A stretch of DNA of 64,000 nt from Micromussa lordhowensis. Its lineage: Eukaryota; Cnidaria; Anthozoa; Scleractinia; Lobophylliidae. The notes under the pieces were generated by a model. It did not search any database. It had not been told where the DNA came from and worked only from the letters and a program-made list of their open reading frames with translations. Shown one piece after another: positions 10,721 through 24,600 of the stretch (position 1 is the first letter of the stretch; each line of letters opens with the position of its first letter). The stretch covers positions 7,422,528 through 7,486,527 of the forward strand of contig OZ026605.1 of NCBI GenBank assembly GCA_964020085.1. The letters run 5' to 3'. The translations under genes and the position numbers were made by a program.

Positions 10721-12610
10721 ATAAAAAGTACTGTGGCTCCCGTTGCGATGTAGAAGAAGTGATTTCCCATTCGCTTGGCACTCAGTTATCTGGTCGCACT
10801 GTTCATTTATATATGCTTACCGTATCCTGCGGACAGGCTCCCGGCGAGGGAGCAAAGCGAGTCGATCGAGAGCGCGAAAGTGAATAATTCATAGAGCGAA
10901 GCGATCAGGGCATTCGCGATCGAGGTTTATATAATAGCCCAAGTTATTCTCGTATTTTGGTTGGTCCTCGCCTATGATCTATTAGAGGACAGATGCACGA
11001 TTGACGTCATCATTAAAAAGCTCTTCCCTCTGTGTTATAAAATTGCGGAAAGTTTTGAGAATTTAGATAACATTTTACATGATTGAGCAAAAGATATGTA
11101 CAAAAAAAGTATTGTAGAGGCATTGAACAGGTACGAGAAGCATAGTCTAGCAGGAAGAAGAAAGATAAAGCCGTTTCTCTTTTAGAAAATGGCTCAGAAA
11201 AAATACTCGAGCAGTCGGCAGTCGAGCGAGATTGGTAAGCCGAAAACCTTTACTTTTTCTCGAATTTAACAAACCCAATAAACAAAACGTTTGTGACATT
11301 AATTAATTTAATAAATTCAACTTTTCTCAGTCTCAAAATAGTTGTTGACACACTGATTGATGTCGGGAATTGCGAAACATCAAACATCAAAATAAACACA
11401 TAACCTTGTTTTCCGATGCGAATGTTCCAGTCCGTTTCAGGGCACAGCAGCGAGCAAAGTACAGCTCACTACAGCTCACGGCCAACTGTATCGCAGCTAA
11501 AAGGTGTCTCCGACACTTTTTCAAACTGATTTGAGAATCACCGACCACAGAGGACACAGATTTCCACTGTCACTGGCGCTCTTTTCCGTTCAAAACTTGG
11601 ATCGAACACAGGCGGCCCAAGCTCAAAATGTTAGGAGTTTTTTTTTTCTTTTTTCACTTTGCTGCGAACGCTCAGTGTATATTACATAACGACGAAAAAC
11701 GTGACGTCAGCATATGGAGGTGTTGTTTACAACGGTTTGAATTTATAATGGTTTGTATGGGATCGCAACGGCTTTTTTAAAAAAGTCACTTATTGGTATG
11801 TTTTGCTAATAAAGTCTACTTACCCTATTGCAGTGTGGTATTCTTTGTTGTTTGTCAGCTCCTCAGGCCGATCCGAAGCGATTTTGGCGAGTTATTGTTC
11901 TGTGGGTTTCCACTACTAAAAGAAAGACAAGGCTGCACACTGATTTCTTCTTTGCACTGCCACTTCTTTGTTCTTACCACATTTTGACGTCATCTGTGAT
12001 CTATTACTGAACAGACGCACGGCAACATGGAATCTATTTGTTAAGTCGACGACAAACGAAAACATCCACGTAATGTGGTGGTGACATTACAAATTCTATA
12101 TATTTGTTTCTTTAGAACTCAATACATGTACCTAGCGATGCTTCATGCCATCTTTTGTGCCGGTAACCAGGTAACAAGTAATTTAGCAAGGAATGTGCAC
12201 CAAAGAAATATTTGATGGCACGCGCAGTTTCGCTGGAGTCCATGGCTACTTTCGTTGTCTGTTGTATTGTGACTACAATATAGGAGATAAACTTCGGCTA
12301 ATTTCACACCCACTTCTTCGGAGCTTGGTCCAGGCCAAATGAATTTAATGGTGCGACCATGACAAATTAATTTTTTTGAATATTGCATGCCTACATATCC
12401 CATAGAGCATTGTAAAAAGGCATTCTGGCCCCAGTCCGTTATCGGTCAGTAGTTTTTCGACACTTTCACCTGCATGCAGTGGTAATACATATATCTACAT
12501 GTACATTGCTCATTTTCGGTTTCGCAATTTTGCTTCTATTGAAGGACGGATCGTTTCTTCGATTCTGGAGAACTTTTGCTAGTACCCTAGCAAAAGCGCG
12601 TTTAAAGCGA
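10721..12610. other. Repeat-rich gap, no gene recognised
   Basis: Contains two direct copies of a TGATCTATTAxxGxACAGAxGCACG segment (about 10975 and 11995), each near a TGACGTCAT, suggesting ends of an unrecognised element. The rest shows no convincing exon. The PTDSS2 promoter and 5' UTR probably lie in its last few hundred bases. Confidence 0.4.
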
Positions 12611-15600
12611 ATGGGAAAGCCAAAAGAGGACACGCGCTGCCGAAATGGCCAAACACATGTTGATAAAGATATTGTGAGAGCTAATGGTCATACAAGCGAA
12701 ACAGATAATCGGCCTTTCAGCATTAGCTGCGAGTGGGACATCAAACAAACTCAACAATTTTCAGATGATGGAACGAATACTTATTTCTGGTAAGCTGAGG
12801 AATTTTAATGCTCAAAATGTACATTAGGCTAATTATGAAATTAACTCTGGGTGAGTAAGGTTATTGTTTATCTTTTGCTGTAATTTCCAACCACTAATAA
12901 TAGTTTGCAACGGGTCTAAATGTGTTGTGATCAGGAGGTAATTATTTGTAGTCAAGTCATGCCGAGAAATGCGTTGTTTTTATATCAATTTTTCATAGCT
13001 AGCGTTTTGTCTAACTCGAGAATATACACTGTACTTGTAATGCTGAGATGATGGTACACGTGGAAGCAAGCTGAGCTTTCGTTAGTTTTCTGTTTGATCT
13101 GTTTATACACAACATGATTTGAATCTCCAAGCCAACGGGTCTGCGCTCAATGCCAGCTGCCCTTCTTAAACAAACAATTTCTTTTATTTACTGTAAAAAG
13201 AGAAATGTGAGTTTTATTTTGGAAAGATTATCTCAAGTGAGGGAAATTGGTATGTTTTTTTCTTATTTCACCCTTCTGTTAAGGGGGAAGGGGTGTGGGG
13301 ATGGCAATTGTTGCAAAATATGCATAATTATAGTCTGCAATGCAGGCATATATTTGTATTTTGGCGAGCGAACACAATTCAATCAAGCGAGTGACATCTT
13401 GTATTCAACCTCACAAGAGGCTTGGGGCAAGATGAAAAGGTGTCCCAGGGAGTAGGAGTGAATCTAATAGAGAAGCATTGGGAGGGGGAGTAGACTTTCA
13501 GAAAAGTCCTTCGTCTTGTTTATTTCAGTACCCGCCGGACGAAGGACTTTTCATACTTGATTGGCGCCAATTTCAGCGACCCAAAAACATATTCTACCCT
13601 ACCGCTCTACCCTACCCCGCTTTTTGGTCTAACATAAAAAAATTAAAATTCAAGAGGTCGACTTGTGGCAAGTCTAGAGGGGGAGGTGAAGAAAAAATAT
13701 GCCTGCTGGCATTCATTGATTGCTTGAGAAACACTGTTTGTCCACAAATGAAGTCTGTGATCAGGGTTTGTACGGGTTCTGGAAAACTTGGAAAGTCCTG
13801 GAATTTTATTGTGGCATTTCCAGGACTGGAAAGTGCTGGAAAATGGCTACTGGTCCTGGAAAGTGCTGGAAATCTGTTTAACTCAAGTAAAACAGTTGTC
13901 TGCAGTGTTACGTTAGGAGTTCTATTTAGTACGGGTTTGTAGTTTACCCCACGAATTTGAGTGCGTGGCGTGCCATGCAATGTTTATTCAAAGAGGGGAT
14001 ACATCTGCAGGTACCGGAAAGCTTTGTATTTTGGGTCACTTGGGATTAGTCTTTATTTGGAGTTGTTTTGTTTTCTGTCTTTTATTTCTTTTGTTTTACG
14101 TAAGCTTACGTAATCTGTGCTCCGGTACCTGCAGAAAGATCCCAAAGAGGTAAGTCCCTGATTAGTCTTGCCACTGGCTAGATAAAATGCAGGCTCGCGT
14201 GTAAAATGGAGTGAAGGCTTGTGTATCGTCATATGATCATGCGCCATAGTACCTTGAATGACCCTTGATACATGCCTGGGAAATGCTTGTTTAGTGAACG
14301 TTGGTTCGAAAACCCTTCCCATAAACTGTGGTTGGAACGTGACAGTGATAAGTATAAAGCGAAATGTAGAGTTTACATGAAGACGTTTGACATGTCAAAC
14401 ATTGGCGAATCGGCATTGGCAAGCCACAAGAAGGGGAAGAAGCTCATTAATCTTATGGAAACTCAACTAAGAAGTACAACTGTTGACATAAGGACAATTT
14501 TGTCGAACAACATTTCTTGGAGCTCGACAGAAGTATCTTTCGCATCTGGAAGAGCAGAAGAGAATGAAAGTGTCCCAGGAAAAAATGTTAAAAAGAAAAT
14601 CAACAATGGAAGAGATTGATGTGCTTAAAAAGAAGAAACGACAGTTTGAAACTGATGTGGAGGCTCTTCTAAAGTCTGCTGATGAATTTGCTGACAGTGC
14701 TGATGATTCAAGAAACCTCACTTGGATTACTAAATCGAACAGTTTACAAAGAACTGCTGAGGAAAAGATGGAAGCCTTGAAAGACATTAAAGAGCAGCTG
14801 AATGGAAAGCTTGAACAACTGAAGAACGATTAACTCTTTCACTCCCTGTCCCAAGAGTGACCAATAAATAATTTCTCATAACATGAAATTGTCAAGAATA
14901 AAGAAATTAGTAAACAGTAAACAAGGATTATTGAACACTAAATTCTCAGCATTAACAATATAGGAAATTTATGGCAGACAGTAAGGAGCTTGAGATCTTG
15001 AGAGTGAAAATCTTTTGTTTTTCTCAGGAGAGCGCATACTGTGACGGTATTGTGGATAATGCTATGTGTCCTGGTCTACGTTGGAGCATTTGAGAACCCA
15101 CATGAAAATAGTGAATATAATGCAAAGAGGTTAGAATATTATGAGATATAAAGGTGTTTTCCTGTTGTGCCGTGTTACTATGACTATATGTAATTGCCAA
15201 GTGCCAATAAACAATTTTTGGATGAGGTTGAGCATGATATCATGAATTATCAAAACCGAGGTCTGTGTTAGATAGCACAGACACAAGGTTTTGATAATTC
15301 ATGATATCATGCAAAAAAACAAATTCAATAATTGTTTTATTATACTTTTACACGTATAATTCATCCTCAGAAACAGAAGCGAAGCGTTCAGCCATTCTGT
15401 TTCTGAGGAGAACACTCCAAGGGGCTTAGTAACCAGGCAGACGTTGAACCTGACATGATAAATGCTGCAGTTATCGTGTCAAGTTCACAAGCTATTGTGA
15501 ATTGATTGAATGCTCTCGACCAATCAGATTTTTCATAGTGAGTCCGATGTATAATAATAATTATTAACTGTCTTTGTCAATAGCTCTTATCGCAGTTATC

Positions 15601-18600
15601 AGCGGTTTGACATGCAAACGAGGCGAAAGGGTCAATACTACATTGTATTGACCCTTTAACCTCGTTTGTGTGCCGCTCTAAACAAAGGAATATTTGACAG
15701 CGGGCTCATCTCCGATAACAGCTATTTATTATCATTGCAGAGGACTTATAGCCTGTATCGTCGTGTTTCTATTGTTTGGTGTGACTCAGACCAGGGATGG
15801 CCCCTTTAAAAGACCTCACCCAGGTATATAATTTGTATGAATGAATTTAAAATTGGAGCTAAGTTAATTGATGCCCCTAAGTACAATTGTACATGTAGGC
15901 TATTTAACTTGCAAGTCACAGATTATAAACATTGCTTTCATAAGACCCAGAATGTCCCAGACCTCTGACCCCAGTTGTTCAAAGGCTGGATAATGCTGTC
16001 CACTGGATAAACCACTATAAGAAATAAACAAAATGATTGATTGAGTTTTTTTATCCAGTGGATAAGTGTTAACAAAGCAAACCACGCTATCCACTGGATA
16101 GTGATTTATTCAGTGGATAACGTTATCCGCCTTTGGAACAACCTGGACCTGGCTGGTATTCTGGTATGCACATTATCATAATCTATACTGTAGTTTTCAA
16201 AAGGTTTATTTCATCTCTCCCCCCCCCCCCCCACTCAATCACCTTAAGAGGAAGATGCTATGGGCTTCTCTTATTATTTTCTGACACTTTTATTGTACTC
16301 CATGTAAAGCCCCATCGTGTACATTTTGTGTTTGTTTCTGGGGTTTCATTAGAGACCTTTAGATTGAACTACGAGTACGAGATTGAGCACGAATATGACT
16401 TTTGATGTACAAACCAGTGATGTTTCCAGAGCCCTGGCTCTTCATGCTGGTTTTATGCAGAGAGGGTAGCTCATGGGATAAGATCAGGGTATGTGATTTG
16501 ACAATGTGAAGCCTGCAAACAAGAAGTGAAAAGTCGTTCTCGTATTCCATCTCGTACTCGTACTCAAATTTTAAGTCCCCTATTAAAAGCCAGGCACAGG
16601 GCAAAGTGACCAGCTGTGAGGACAATTTTGCCCGGCTGGTTTGACCATCTAGTGGAAAGTTTTTCTTGCAAAGAAGTTCAGTTCTAATAGTTTTGCCCTT
16701 AAGAAAAGCATTTGCCCTCCTGTTGAAAACATTAATGAAACCCCTGTGTGTGGTGAAGGGGGCAGGGGAAGAAGGATGACTGCTTAGTTATGACTTATGT
16801 CAAAGCGACATGTGAAAATATTGTGGAATAGTTTAGATGGTTTTGACTTTTTGTTCTCTTTGTTTTGATTTTTAGCCTTCTGGCGTCTTATTCTTTGCTT
16901 AAGTGTTGTTTATGAACTAGCTCTAATATTTCTGTTATTTCAGGTATGTACTGTGATTATAAATTGTGTTATAATTATATTTAATAAATAAATATCATTA
17001 AAGACTTGGCAAAGTTATGGCTAAAATAAGAGGTACTTAGTTTATGATCTAATGCGAGGGTGTCAATCAATGTGACAGTTTTTTTTTTAAATAATCAAGG
17101 GAAGTGGAAGAGAATATGTGACCGTGAATGGGAAAACGTACACTAACGCTTTTCCGTTTAACGGAAAATTCCATTTGGTATCCGTTTATTATCCGTTTAA
17201 AACAGTTCATGCAAAACGTTTAAACGGTTGGCTTGTCTGTTTCAAAAAAACTAGTATCCGTTTAGCGCCTTGGGCAAAACGTTTAAATGGTTCTCATATC
17301 CGTTTTAATACTCACTGGCACATTTTTGGAATAAAGAACTAATATCTGTTGCCAATGCAGTGACAAGTCCCCTCGACGGAAGCCCCCCGACAATTCTAGC
17401 TTCGAAAGTCCTCTGCTTAGTAACCTGGCTTTGAAACCATGCGTAGTGAGACTTGTTCGGAGAGAGCAATGACTAAGATGAATACAAGGGATTTTACGGT
17501 TAGTTCTCCGGAGCGCTACAAGATTAAAACTCCTTTTGAAAGAAAAGTCACAGAAAGACGGTTCTTAGGAATTGTGTACTAGGAACCAATTTTCAGCATC
17601 GAACAATTTGTCGGAATGCACTATGCTGTCTTGATTCAGTGACTAAAGCTGAAGGACCGTGGACGTGACATCGCTGGCGATCGCCCTTTTGATCAATCTT
17701 TGAACGAAACAGAAACAGAAGACTAAAGGTACATAAGTTATCTGTCTCCACATTAAACTTAAGTTGCCTTTTAAGAATAAAACGGCTGTGCATCATTATT
17801 TTTCCGTTTAAAATTAATTATATGTTTCCAAATTCAACCGTTAAACGTTTTAAGCTATCCGTTTTTGGACCTTCAATTGATCAACCGTTTAACGATTTGA
17901 GCTTTACGTTTATAAATTTTTCTCATCCGTTTAACATGTCAAGCTATCCGTTTTTGGACTTTGATCAACCGTTTAACGATCTTGGCCATCCGTTTAAACG
18001 GTTACGGAGATCGTTTAAACGTTTCTCCTGGCCGTTTACAATCCGTTTACAATCTGTTTACTTTTAGCCGTTTAACGGTAAAGCGTTTAAGTGTACGTTT
18101 TCCCATTCACGGTCACATATGTTAAGACAACTTTCATTTTAATGGTCAAAAACCAGAGCTTCATCCACAGGCTTTAAAAGCTAGAACCGGCTTGTTCAGT
18201 ATATTAATGAACGCAGTTTCTCATGAAAGCACTGCTCAACAGCTTTCATTTGAATAGCCACACATAAACAGTGTGCAAAGAAAGTCCTGCCTGATAGCTC
18301 AAGGCGAGTAGAGTTTTTACTTGGGCTCAGTAGATTCTGTCCATCATTTGTCCAATAGGCAAGTAAACTTTCTGGGGAAAAGGTTTTGAGGAAATTCAAA
18401 TTAATGATGTATATTGTAAGAGATGTACTTTTGGGGGACTAGTGAGAATGACGTCATTGTTAGAGCTTCCCCAAAAGTACAACCTACATGTAGAAATTCT
18501 GGACAACCTTGTGCAGTGCAAAGACTGACGCCACAGGGAAATGCTACTTACAATAACAGTAACGGCTACATTTTGTATCCAAACATTACCACATGAAAGT

Positions 18601-21600
18601 TCGGCTCAATGCATTGTAGCTTTCATTGAAATGGTAATGCACCAGTATTTCATCCACAGACTGAAAAGTTTGAACATATATATACATTTGAACGTACATG
18701 TAATAAACAGTACCACATTAAAAGTGTGTAAATGATTGAGTGTTAGAGGCTTATCCAAGGATGTCAAAGCTTGAACTGCGATACATTTTGATTTAACAGA
18801 AGTCTTTCATGAGATAATCATTTTACCATTTTGCTAAGTACCTGTTGTGTCATTCTTTCCAGACTACTGATGATGCAAGGCAGTTATTAAAGTATCTTGA
18901 TGAAGATTTAGGTAAACCACTGCCTGAGCAATCTTATGGAGAAGACTGTAGACTCTATACACCAGGACATCCCAAGGGATCCTTCCACACATTTCTTGTA
19001 GGTTGCATAGAGTGATCTATGTTAGTTTCTCCTTACATTCTTAGTATGACGCTTCTCAGATGAGTTATGAGAATAATGAAACTTGGTCGGTATTGCTTTG
19101 ATCTGTCAGCATAGGTTCCAGAAGTGACAGTGAGTTGAATGTTGTTAAAATGCGACAGGAACAAATGCTGTGAACTTTATAGGGCCCTGTTGACACTGTG
19201 CCTGAGAAATTTGAAAACACAGCTTTATTTCTATCAGGCTAGGCCTACCGTCCACACTAATCTGTCACGAAAGCTTTCCTAATACTCCCTTTAAACTGGT
19301 GGAATTTAAAAACGGTGGGTGTTTAAAAACGTTTTAGTGTGGGTGCAAAACATTTTGAAAACAAAGCTATTCGAAAGCGACAATGTCCTGATAATCATGT
19401 GATTTCCCTGCCCGAGTTTTCCTCAAACACAAATCCAAATTTCTCCATTTTCACATTTCTCTGGCATAGCGTGGATGGGAAACATTTGATGTGTTTTCAG
19501 AGAGAAAACACTGTTTTAAAATTCTCTGGCATAGTGTCGATGAGGTGTAAGTTCAGGATATCATGTTGATATTGGATAGCTTAGGCACTCTATGTTGACT
19601 GTTAGGTTAAATTTTCTAGCTTGATTAAAAGTTGGATTCATTGAACACTGTGAACAAAACAACAGGCAATTCTGACCATTTCCAATGTCCTGCATGCTGT
19701 CATGTTTATATTTTGTGAAGTTTGGGGGGAAATTATCATGTCACTGCATGGTATGCATTTTCATATTACTCAATTGTGTGAATTTGGAGCTTCTATTTGT
19801 TTCAGTGTATTGTCATAAATTATGATATCATTGTACAGTTCTAATGCAAAACTTCTAGACTACGCAGTGAGATCTCTGTCTCGTACAATGATGTCACAGC
19901 TCACCATAAGTAAGATGGTGACCAGGTGATGTAACCCAGACAGACAGACACTTTGCATTCAGACCACTCAACAGAGATACTGCTTAATGAATTTTAAAAC
20001 CTGGGGACCATTGAGTATACATTGGAGCTTGAACTGTTTTTCAACGAAGATTCCCTTCAACAAGGTGGTCGATTGCACATTGATGTGTTGCATTGCTAAC
20101 ATTGCTAACATCTAATGTGCATTTGTTTCTCTTGTTGCCCTACAGGAAAAGTGTGATGTCTTTCTACCGGCTCATTTCTTTGGCTGGTGGGCAAAGGTAA
20201 GATTCTTAAGACAAAATTTCCTGAGCGATGCTTATTGTAATACGGTCAAACCTCCCGTAAGCGACCACTCAGAATATCAAGCCTAGGTGGTCGCTTACGA
20301 GAACTTAGACCATAATTGAATGGCTTGGTGCAAAACAGGCGTAAGTGACGATTTGGGTGAAAAAAATTTTTTTGTCAAAAGTAGCTGCATTTTGGCATGC
20401 GGACTTCGTTTTACCTGAGAAACATTGCTCTGAAGTTTGTTTCACAAGGTCTCTCTTCGTTGTCTAGAAATAACGTGTGCAAAACTGACTCAGTTTTCCA
20501 AGCGGCATCTTTTGGAGATCTATTGTTAAACGGAAAACAAAGAAACCTTTTGTTTGGCTAAAGGATGAAGTCACTATAACACAATGATTTCTCACTGCTG
20601 CTTCGTTAGCTCAACTGGATAAGCGCTGGACATAGTTGATTCAAATTAGTTTTGTTGTGACACTCGAGGGCTCGACTCGTGGCCGGTGAACATTTTTTTA
20701 TTTCGCTCTGTTTTTCTTCTTCTTTCAAACAAAAACCTTCTCCGTGTCTTTGTAATTGAATTGCCGTTTTTACTGGTAGGGATCTGGGATGATGTGTTTT
20801 TTAGCTGCCATTGTGACGTATGCTTTCGGCGCGCAAAGCGATAACCCTAAGTCAGAGCTGGCTTACCTGTTAATTAAGCAGAGTTTGATCGTTATTTCCA
20901 CCGATATTCAACGCTTATTCGAGAAATATTTGCGCCCGCCTGGTAGGAGATTTGGCATCATTAAGCCTCTGACCCTCGTTGAGTCACCAGCATGCCTCAA
21001 AGAACCGAGGCGTGTTTTTGTTCCGTGATCATGGTTTAAGTCCGCCGTTGACTTAGCCATTGAAGAACATGTGAGCCAGGCGTTCGAGTCTAGAAACGCT
21101 TCTTCTTCCAAAACAAAGCATCCGTCGCGGACTTACGGCTCATTTGCCAAACTTCGGCATGTGTCAGTATTGGAAATTAGAAGTGCTTTCTAGACTCTTA
21201 TTATTTTCTTGAAATTAGCCGCCTCATCATCCTTCGCTCCAAAAATTTCTGGGATATCCCATAATAATCTTTGATGCATAAAGTTGCGTGACTTATGTAG
21301 CACGTCTTAGCGTGACTCAGACACGGACGGCCGGGAACTGGCGAGAAAGGCCAGGTAGCAAAGTCGTTGATTCGAAGACGTATTAAATTCGAAGTTTCTA
21401 AGCGATTTTTACGGGCCAAAGAGGAATTGCCGGTCGGTTAAATTCGCAAGCAAGCGTTCCGTGAGTGTGCACCGTGGTTTTCCAAGCAGATGATTACTTT
21501 GAATTGTGATAGAATCGAGCCCGCCGCGAAGAAAAAAGACAAAGAATGCCTGACCGCAGGTTTAACTATAGGAAGAAGAAAACTTCAGCTCAAATGTAAG

Positions 21601-24600
21601 TTTTGCTTTGTATTTCAGCCTTCCTTTGCAGACAAATTTTCCGTTTCATGCGCTTTTTCTTCGGCATGAGCAGCGTGTTAGCTTAAGGCTTTTTCTCTTT
21701 TTCTGTGTTGTCAGATATAATCATTTCATGGAATGAGCAGTTTTCTACCAATGTAATCACTTATGTAAAAACTTATGTAAACACTTCCCGGCTGCCGGGT
21801 ATCTAGACACTATGAAAAAGTAATTTCACGTAGAAACATTTCAATCACCGACGTAGCCGATTTGCAAAACGTTCAACCTCTCTCTCTAGCCACTATTTAC
21901 TGACTTTATTTAGGTCATCGATTTGTGCAAGTCGAGATTGTTTCCCTTGGCCTAACCACGCTAAACCCCAACGTGTCCTGACCTTAACTCTAGCCTAAAC
22001 CGAAGCGCTAGCGCCAACCCTAAGCAATAACGCTAAACATAAGCGCTAACCCTAGCACTAAGCGCTAGCGCTAAACCTAAGCAAAAGCTGTAACTCTAAG
22101 CGCTAGCCCTAAGCAATAACGCTAAACATAAGCGCTAACCCTAGCACTAAGCGCTAGCGCTAAACCTAAGCAAAAGCTGTAACTCTAAGCGCTAGCCCTG
22201 ACCCCAAACGCTCAGTAACCCTAACCCTGTTCTGTAAACCTAACCTTCAACCCTAACCCTAGTTTCGAGCGGTAACTCCAACCCTAACTCTAATAAAACT
22301 GTGAACTCTTAACCCTGGGAGTTAAAATCAGCATTTGAAAAAACGTAAAAGAAAAACAGTGCTAATAGTATTGTGTAATAAAGCAGTTTCAAAAGACGCG
22401 GACTGTGACATGCAAGTGTTTTAGCATACTTTATTTCCGTTCAATGCGTTAACATGACATCAACATTTTTAACCTTTTTTGATTTGAAATCATCATGTTT
22501 GAGCTCACGTTTTGTGTGAAATGTACATTTTGCTGCATTTTAAAGTGAAATCGACACCTTTCTGGTCGTGCGCTGACGCAACAACAAATACTGTTTTTTT
22601 GAATACGTAATTTCTCAAAACCAAAGCAAACTTCGGCAAAAAAAGGTACATGACCGTGGTTTTCTAGTGCATTGAAGTCCCCATGCAAAAATTCAGGCAA
22701 TTTGGAGGACACAAAATTTTTCACCCAAATCGTCACTTACGCCTGTTTTGCACCAAGCCATTCAATTATTGGGTCAAAATTTTGCCTTATTAGCATAAAA
22801 ATTATGGTGACTGCAGAGACTTACCCCATGTTTTAATGTTATGTTCATGTGAAAAGTCAATTTTTAGAAAAAATCCAGTACTTCCCTTTGAGAAATTTCC
22901 ATCTCTTGTGCTATCCAGGAATGCGATAATGTTACAAGTGACACCTTACTTAGTATCCAATTTCTGCTCTATTATTTGTCAAGTAGTTGCTTTCGAGCGG
23001 TGAAAAACAAAAGAAAATTTGAAACTGTTTGCTCTGAAAGTGGTTGAGGTTGCTTACGATAGGTGGTTGCTTACATGAGGTTCCAAATATAGTGATTTTA
23101 CTCGGAAACTGATCGCTGCGGAGAGGTGGTCACAATGGGAGGTTCAACTGTATTATTAATTATAGCCACCCAGTGGACTAGAATTCATGTTATCCTGTGC
23201 TAGCAGCAGAGACACTCGGGGGTAACAAACAATCCTTTTTTAATTTAACAAACACTGTGATAAGCAAACTGTACTCAAAGAAGCAATTGAATGCATCCAA
23301 AATAAATGTTGGAAAATTGAAAACATGAAAGGCCGTCATGTAAAACCTTCACAAGGAGGGATGAGAAAATGTTTTTTAAGTTGCAAAATAAAGGAAAATT
23401 TATTGTTTCACTTTTTTCTTAATAACATTACGTGGCAATTGCTTTTGCTTAATTTAAAGTTTGTGTCAATGCCAAATTTGCTTCACTGGAGATGGTTTGG
23501 ATTGTCGATCCGCTTAATTAATTAATTACATGTACTGTACATTGAATTATAATTTGTACACGTGCATACATTTGAACTTCATATGTACAGTAAGTAATTA
23601 GTATTTGAACTGTCGTTCAGAGATCAAGATAGTGTAGTGACTACAGTGATTGCGGTGTAGTTTCTTTTTTCTGACAAATCATGTATTTCAGGCACTCATT
23701 ATTCGTGATTACTGGCTGTTGACTGTGATTAGTGTTCTCTTTGAAGTCTTGGAATACTCTTTGGAACATCAGTTACCCAACTTCAGTGAATGCTGGTGGG
23801 ACCATGTAAGTCTTGTAGATATAAGTTATCTAGACTAGAGCAGTTTTCATTATTTGACAGTCTTAAAACCAAAACTAAAGTTATCACCCTAGCCAAAAAA
23901 CGAAGGACAGTACAAGCCGATGGACCAATCAAAACTTGAAGTTAATACATGTAGCTGACGCGAATCATGGGATTCATTTGAGTGTTGAAAAAGATGTTGG
24001 TTTTACATCAACTACAGGTGTTGTATGCTACACGATTGGCCTAAACACTTGCACCGCAGAGAGATTACTTTGGTTTCGGTTTTACAAAAACTGCGCTAAG
24101 TGGGTAATGCAAAACCAATTACTTTTCATCACTCAAGTTAAATTGCAAAAGTAAACATCATCCAAGCACTTCACTGAACTACATGTAGCTTTTTCAGTCT
24201 GTAATTGGGAATTTTGCTCTTTTTCTCTTTTATACTTGTATATTAACCTTGCATATATTTGGTCAATTAATTTGGAGAACTGAAAAGAAAATCCTCAACC
24301 TATTATTTCACATAGTCAGACCTCAAAACATGATAAATGTCTTGCAATTAGGGTCTAAATTATTTGTTGCAAAATTAACGTCTTTTTGCATATTTTCATT
24401 TCCTGAACAGTGGATTATGGATGTTCTCATCTGTAATGGCTTGGGAGTTTATCTTGGTATGAAAACTTGTGAATACCTAGGAAATAAGGTAAAGCTATAC
24501 TCTTTCATAGCAGGGTCAAACTCCTTTCACAGACACTCTTTGTGTGTGCGAGTTGAAAAGAAAAAACAGTACATCTAGACGTCTACATCATTTGTGTACT

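Larger units (their letters stand above)
20312..22769. mobile_element. Nested 2.46-kb element with long terminal inverted repeats
   Basis: ATAATTGAATGGCTTGGTGC continues as AAAACAGGCGTAAGTGACGA at the left end and returns as its exact reverse complement at the right (about 55-60 bases). The interior holds a tRNA-like segment, an array of CCCTAA-like words with a perfect 89-bp duplication, and no recognisable protein. Confidence 0.6.
20243..23150. mobile_element. Pogo-like DNA element, non-autonomous, with nested insert
   Basis: Flanked by TA on both sides. Left end CGGTCAAACCTCCCGTAAGC and right end (inverse) CAGTTGAACCTCCCATTGTG are imperfect terminal repeats, followed by GACCACC. No transposase frame was seen. 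A second element (20312-22769) appears to be inserted within it. The right end matches the segment at 1-105. In PTDSS2 intron 6. Confidence 0.6.

Noticed and set aside
12143..12403. 86-codon minus-strand frame before PTDSS2
   Set aside because: No family resemblance, no splice context; probably chance.
20600..20699. Functional tRNA gene
   Set aside because: A box is good, but the acceptor stem does not pair and no proper anticodon arm forms, so only a tRNA-like relic is reported.
22022..22199. CRISPR-like repeat array
   Set aside because: It is a simple tandem duplication of 89 bases inside a eukaryotic intron, without spacer structure.
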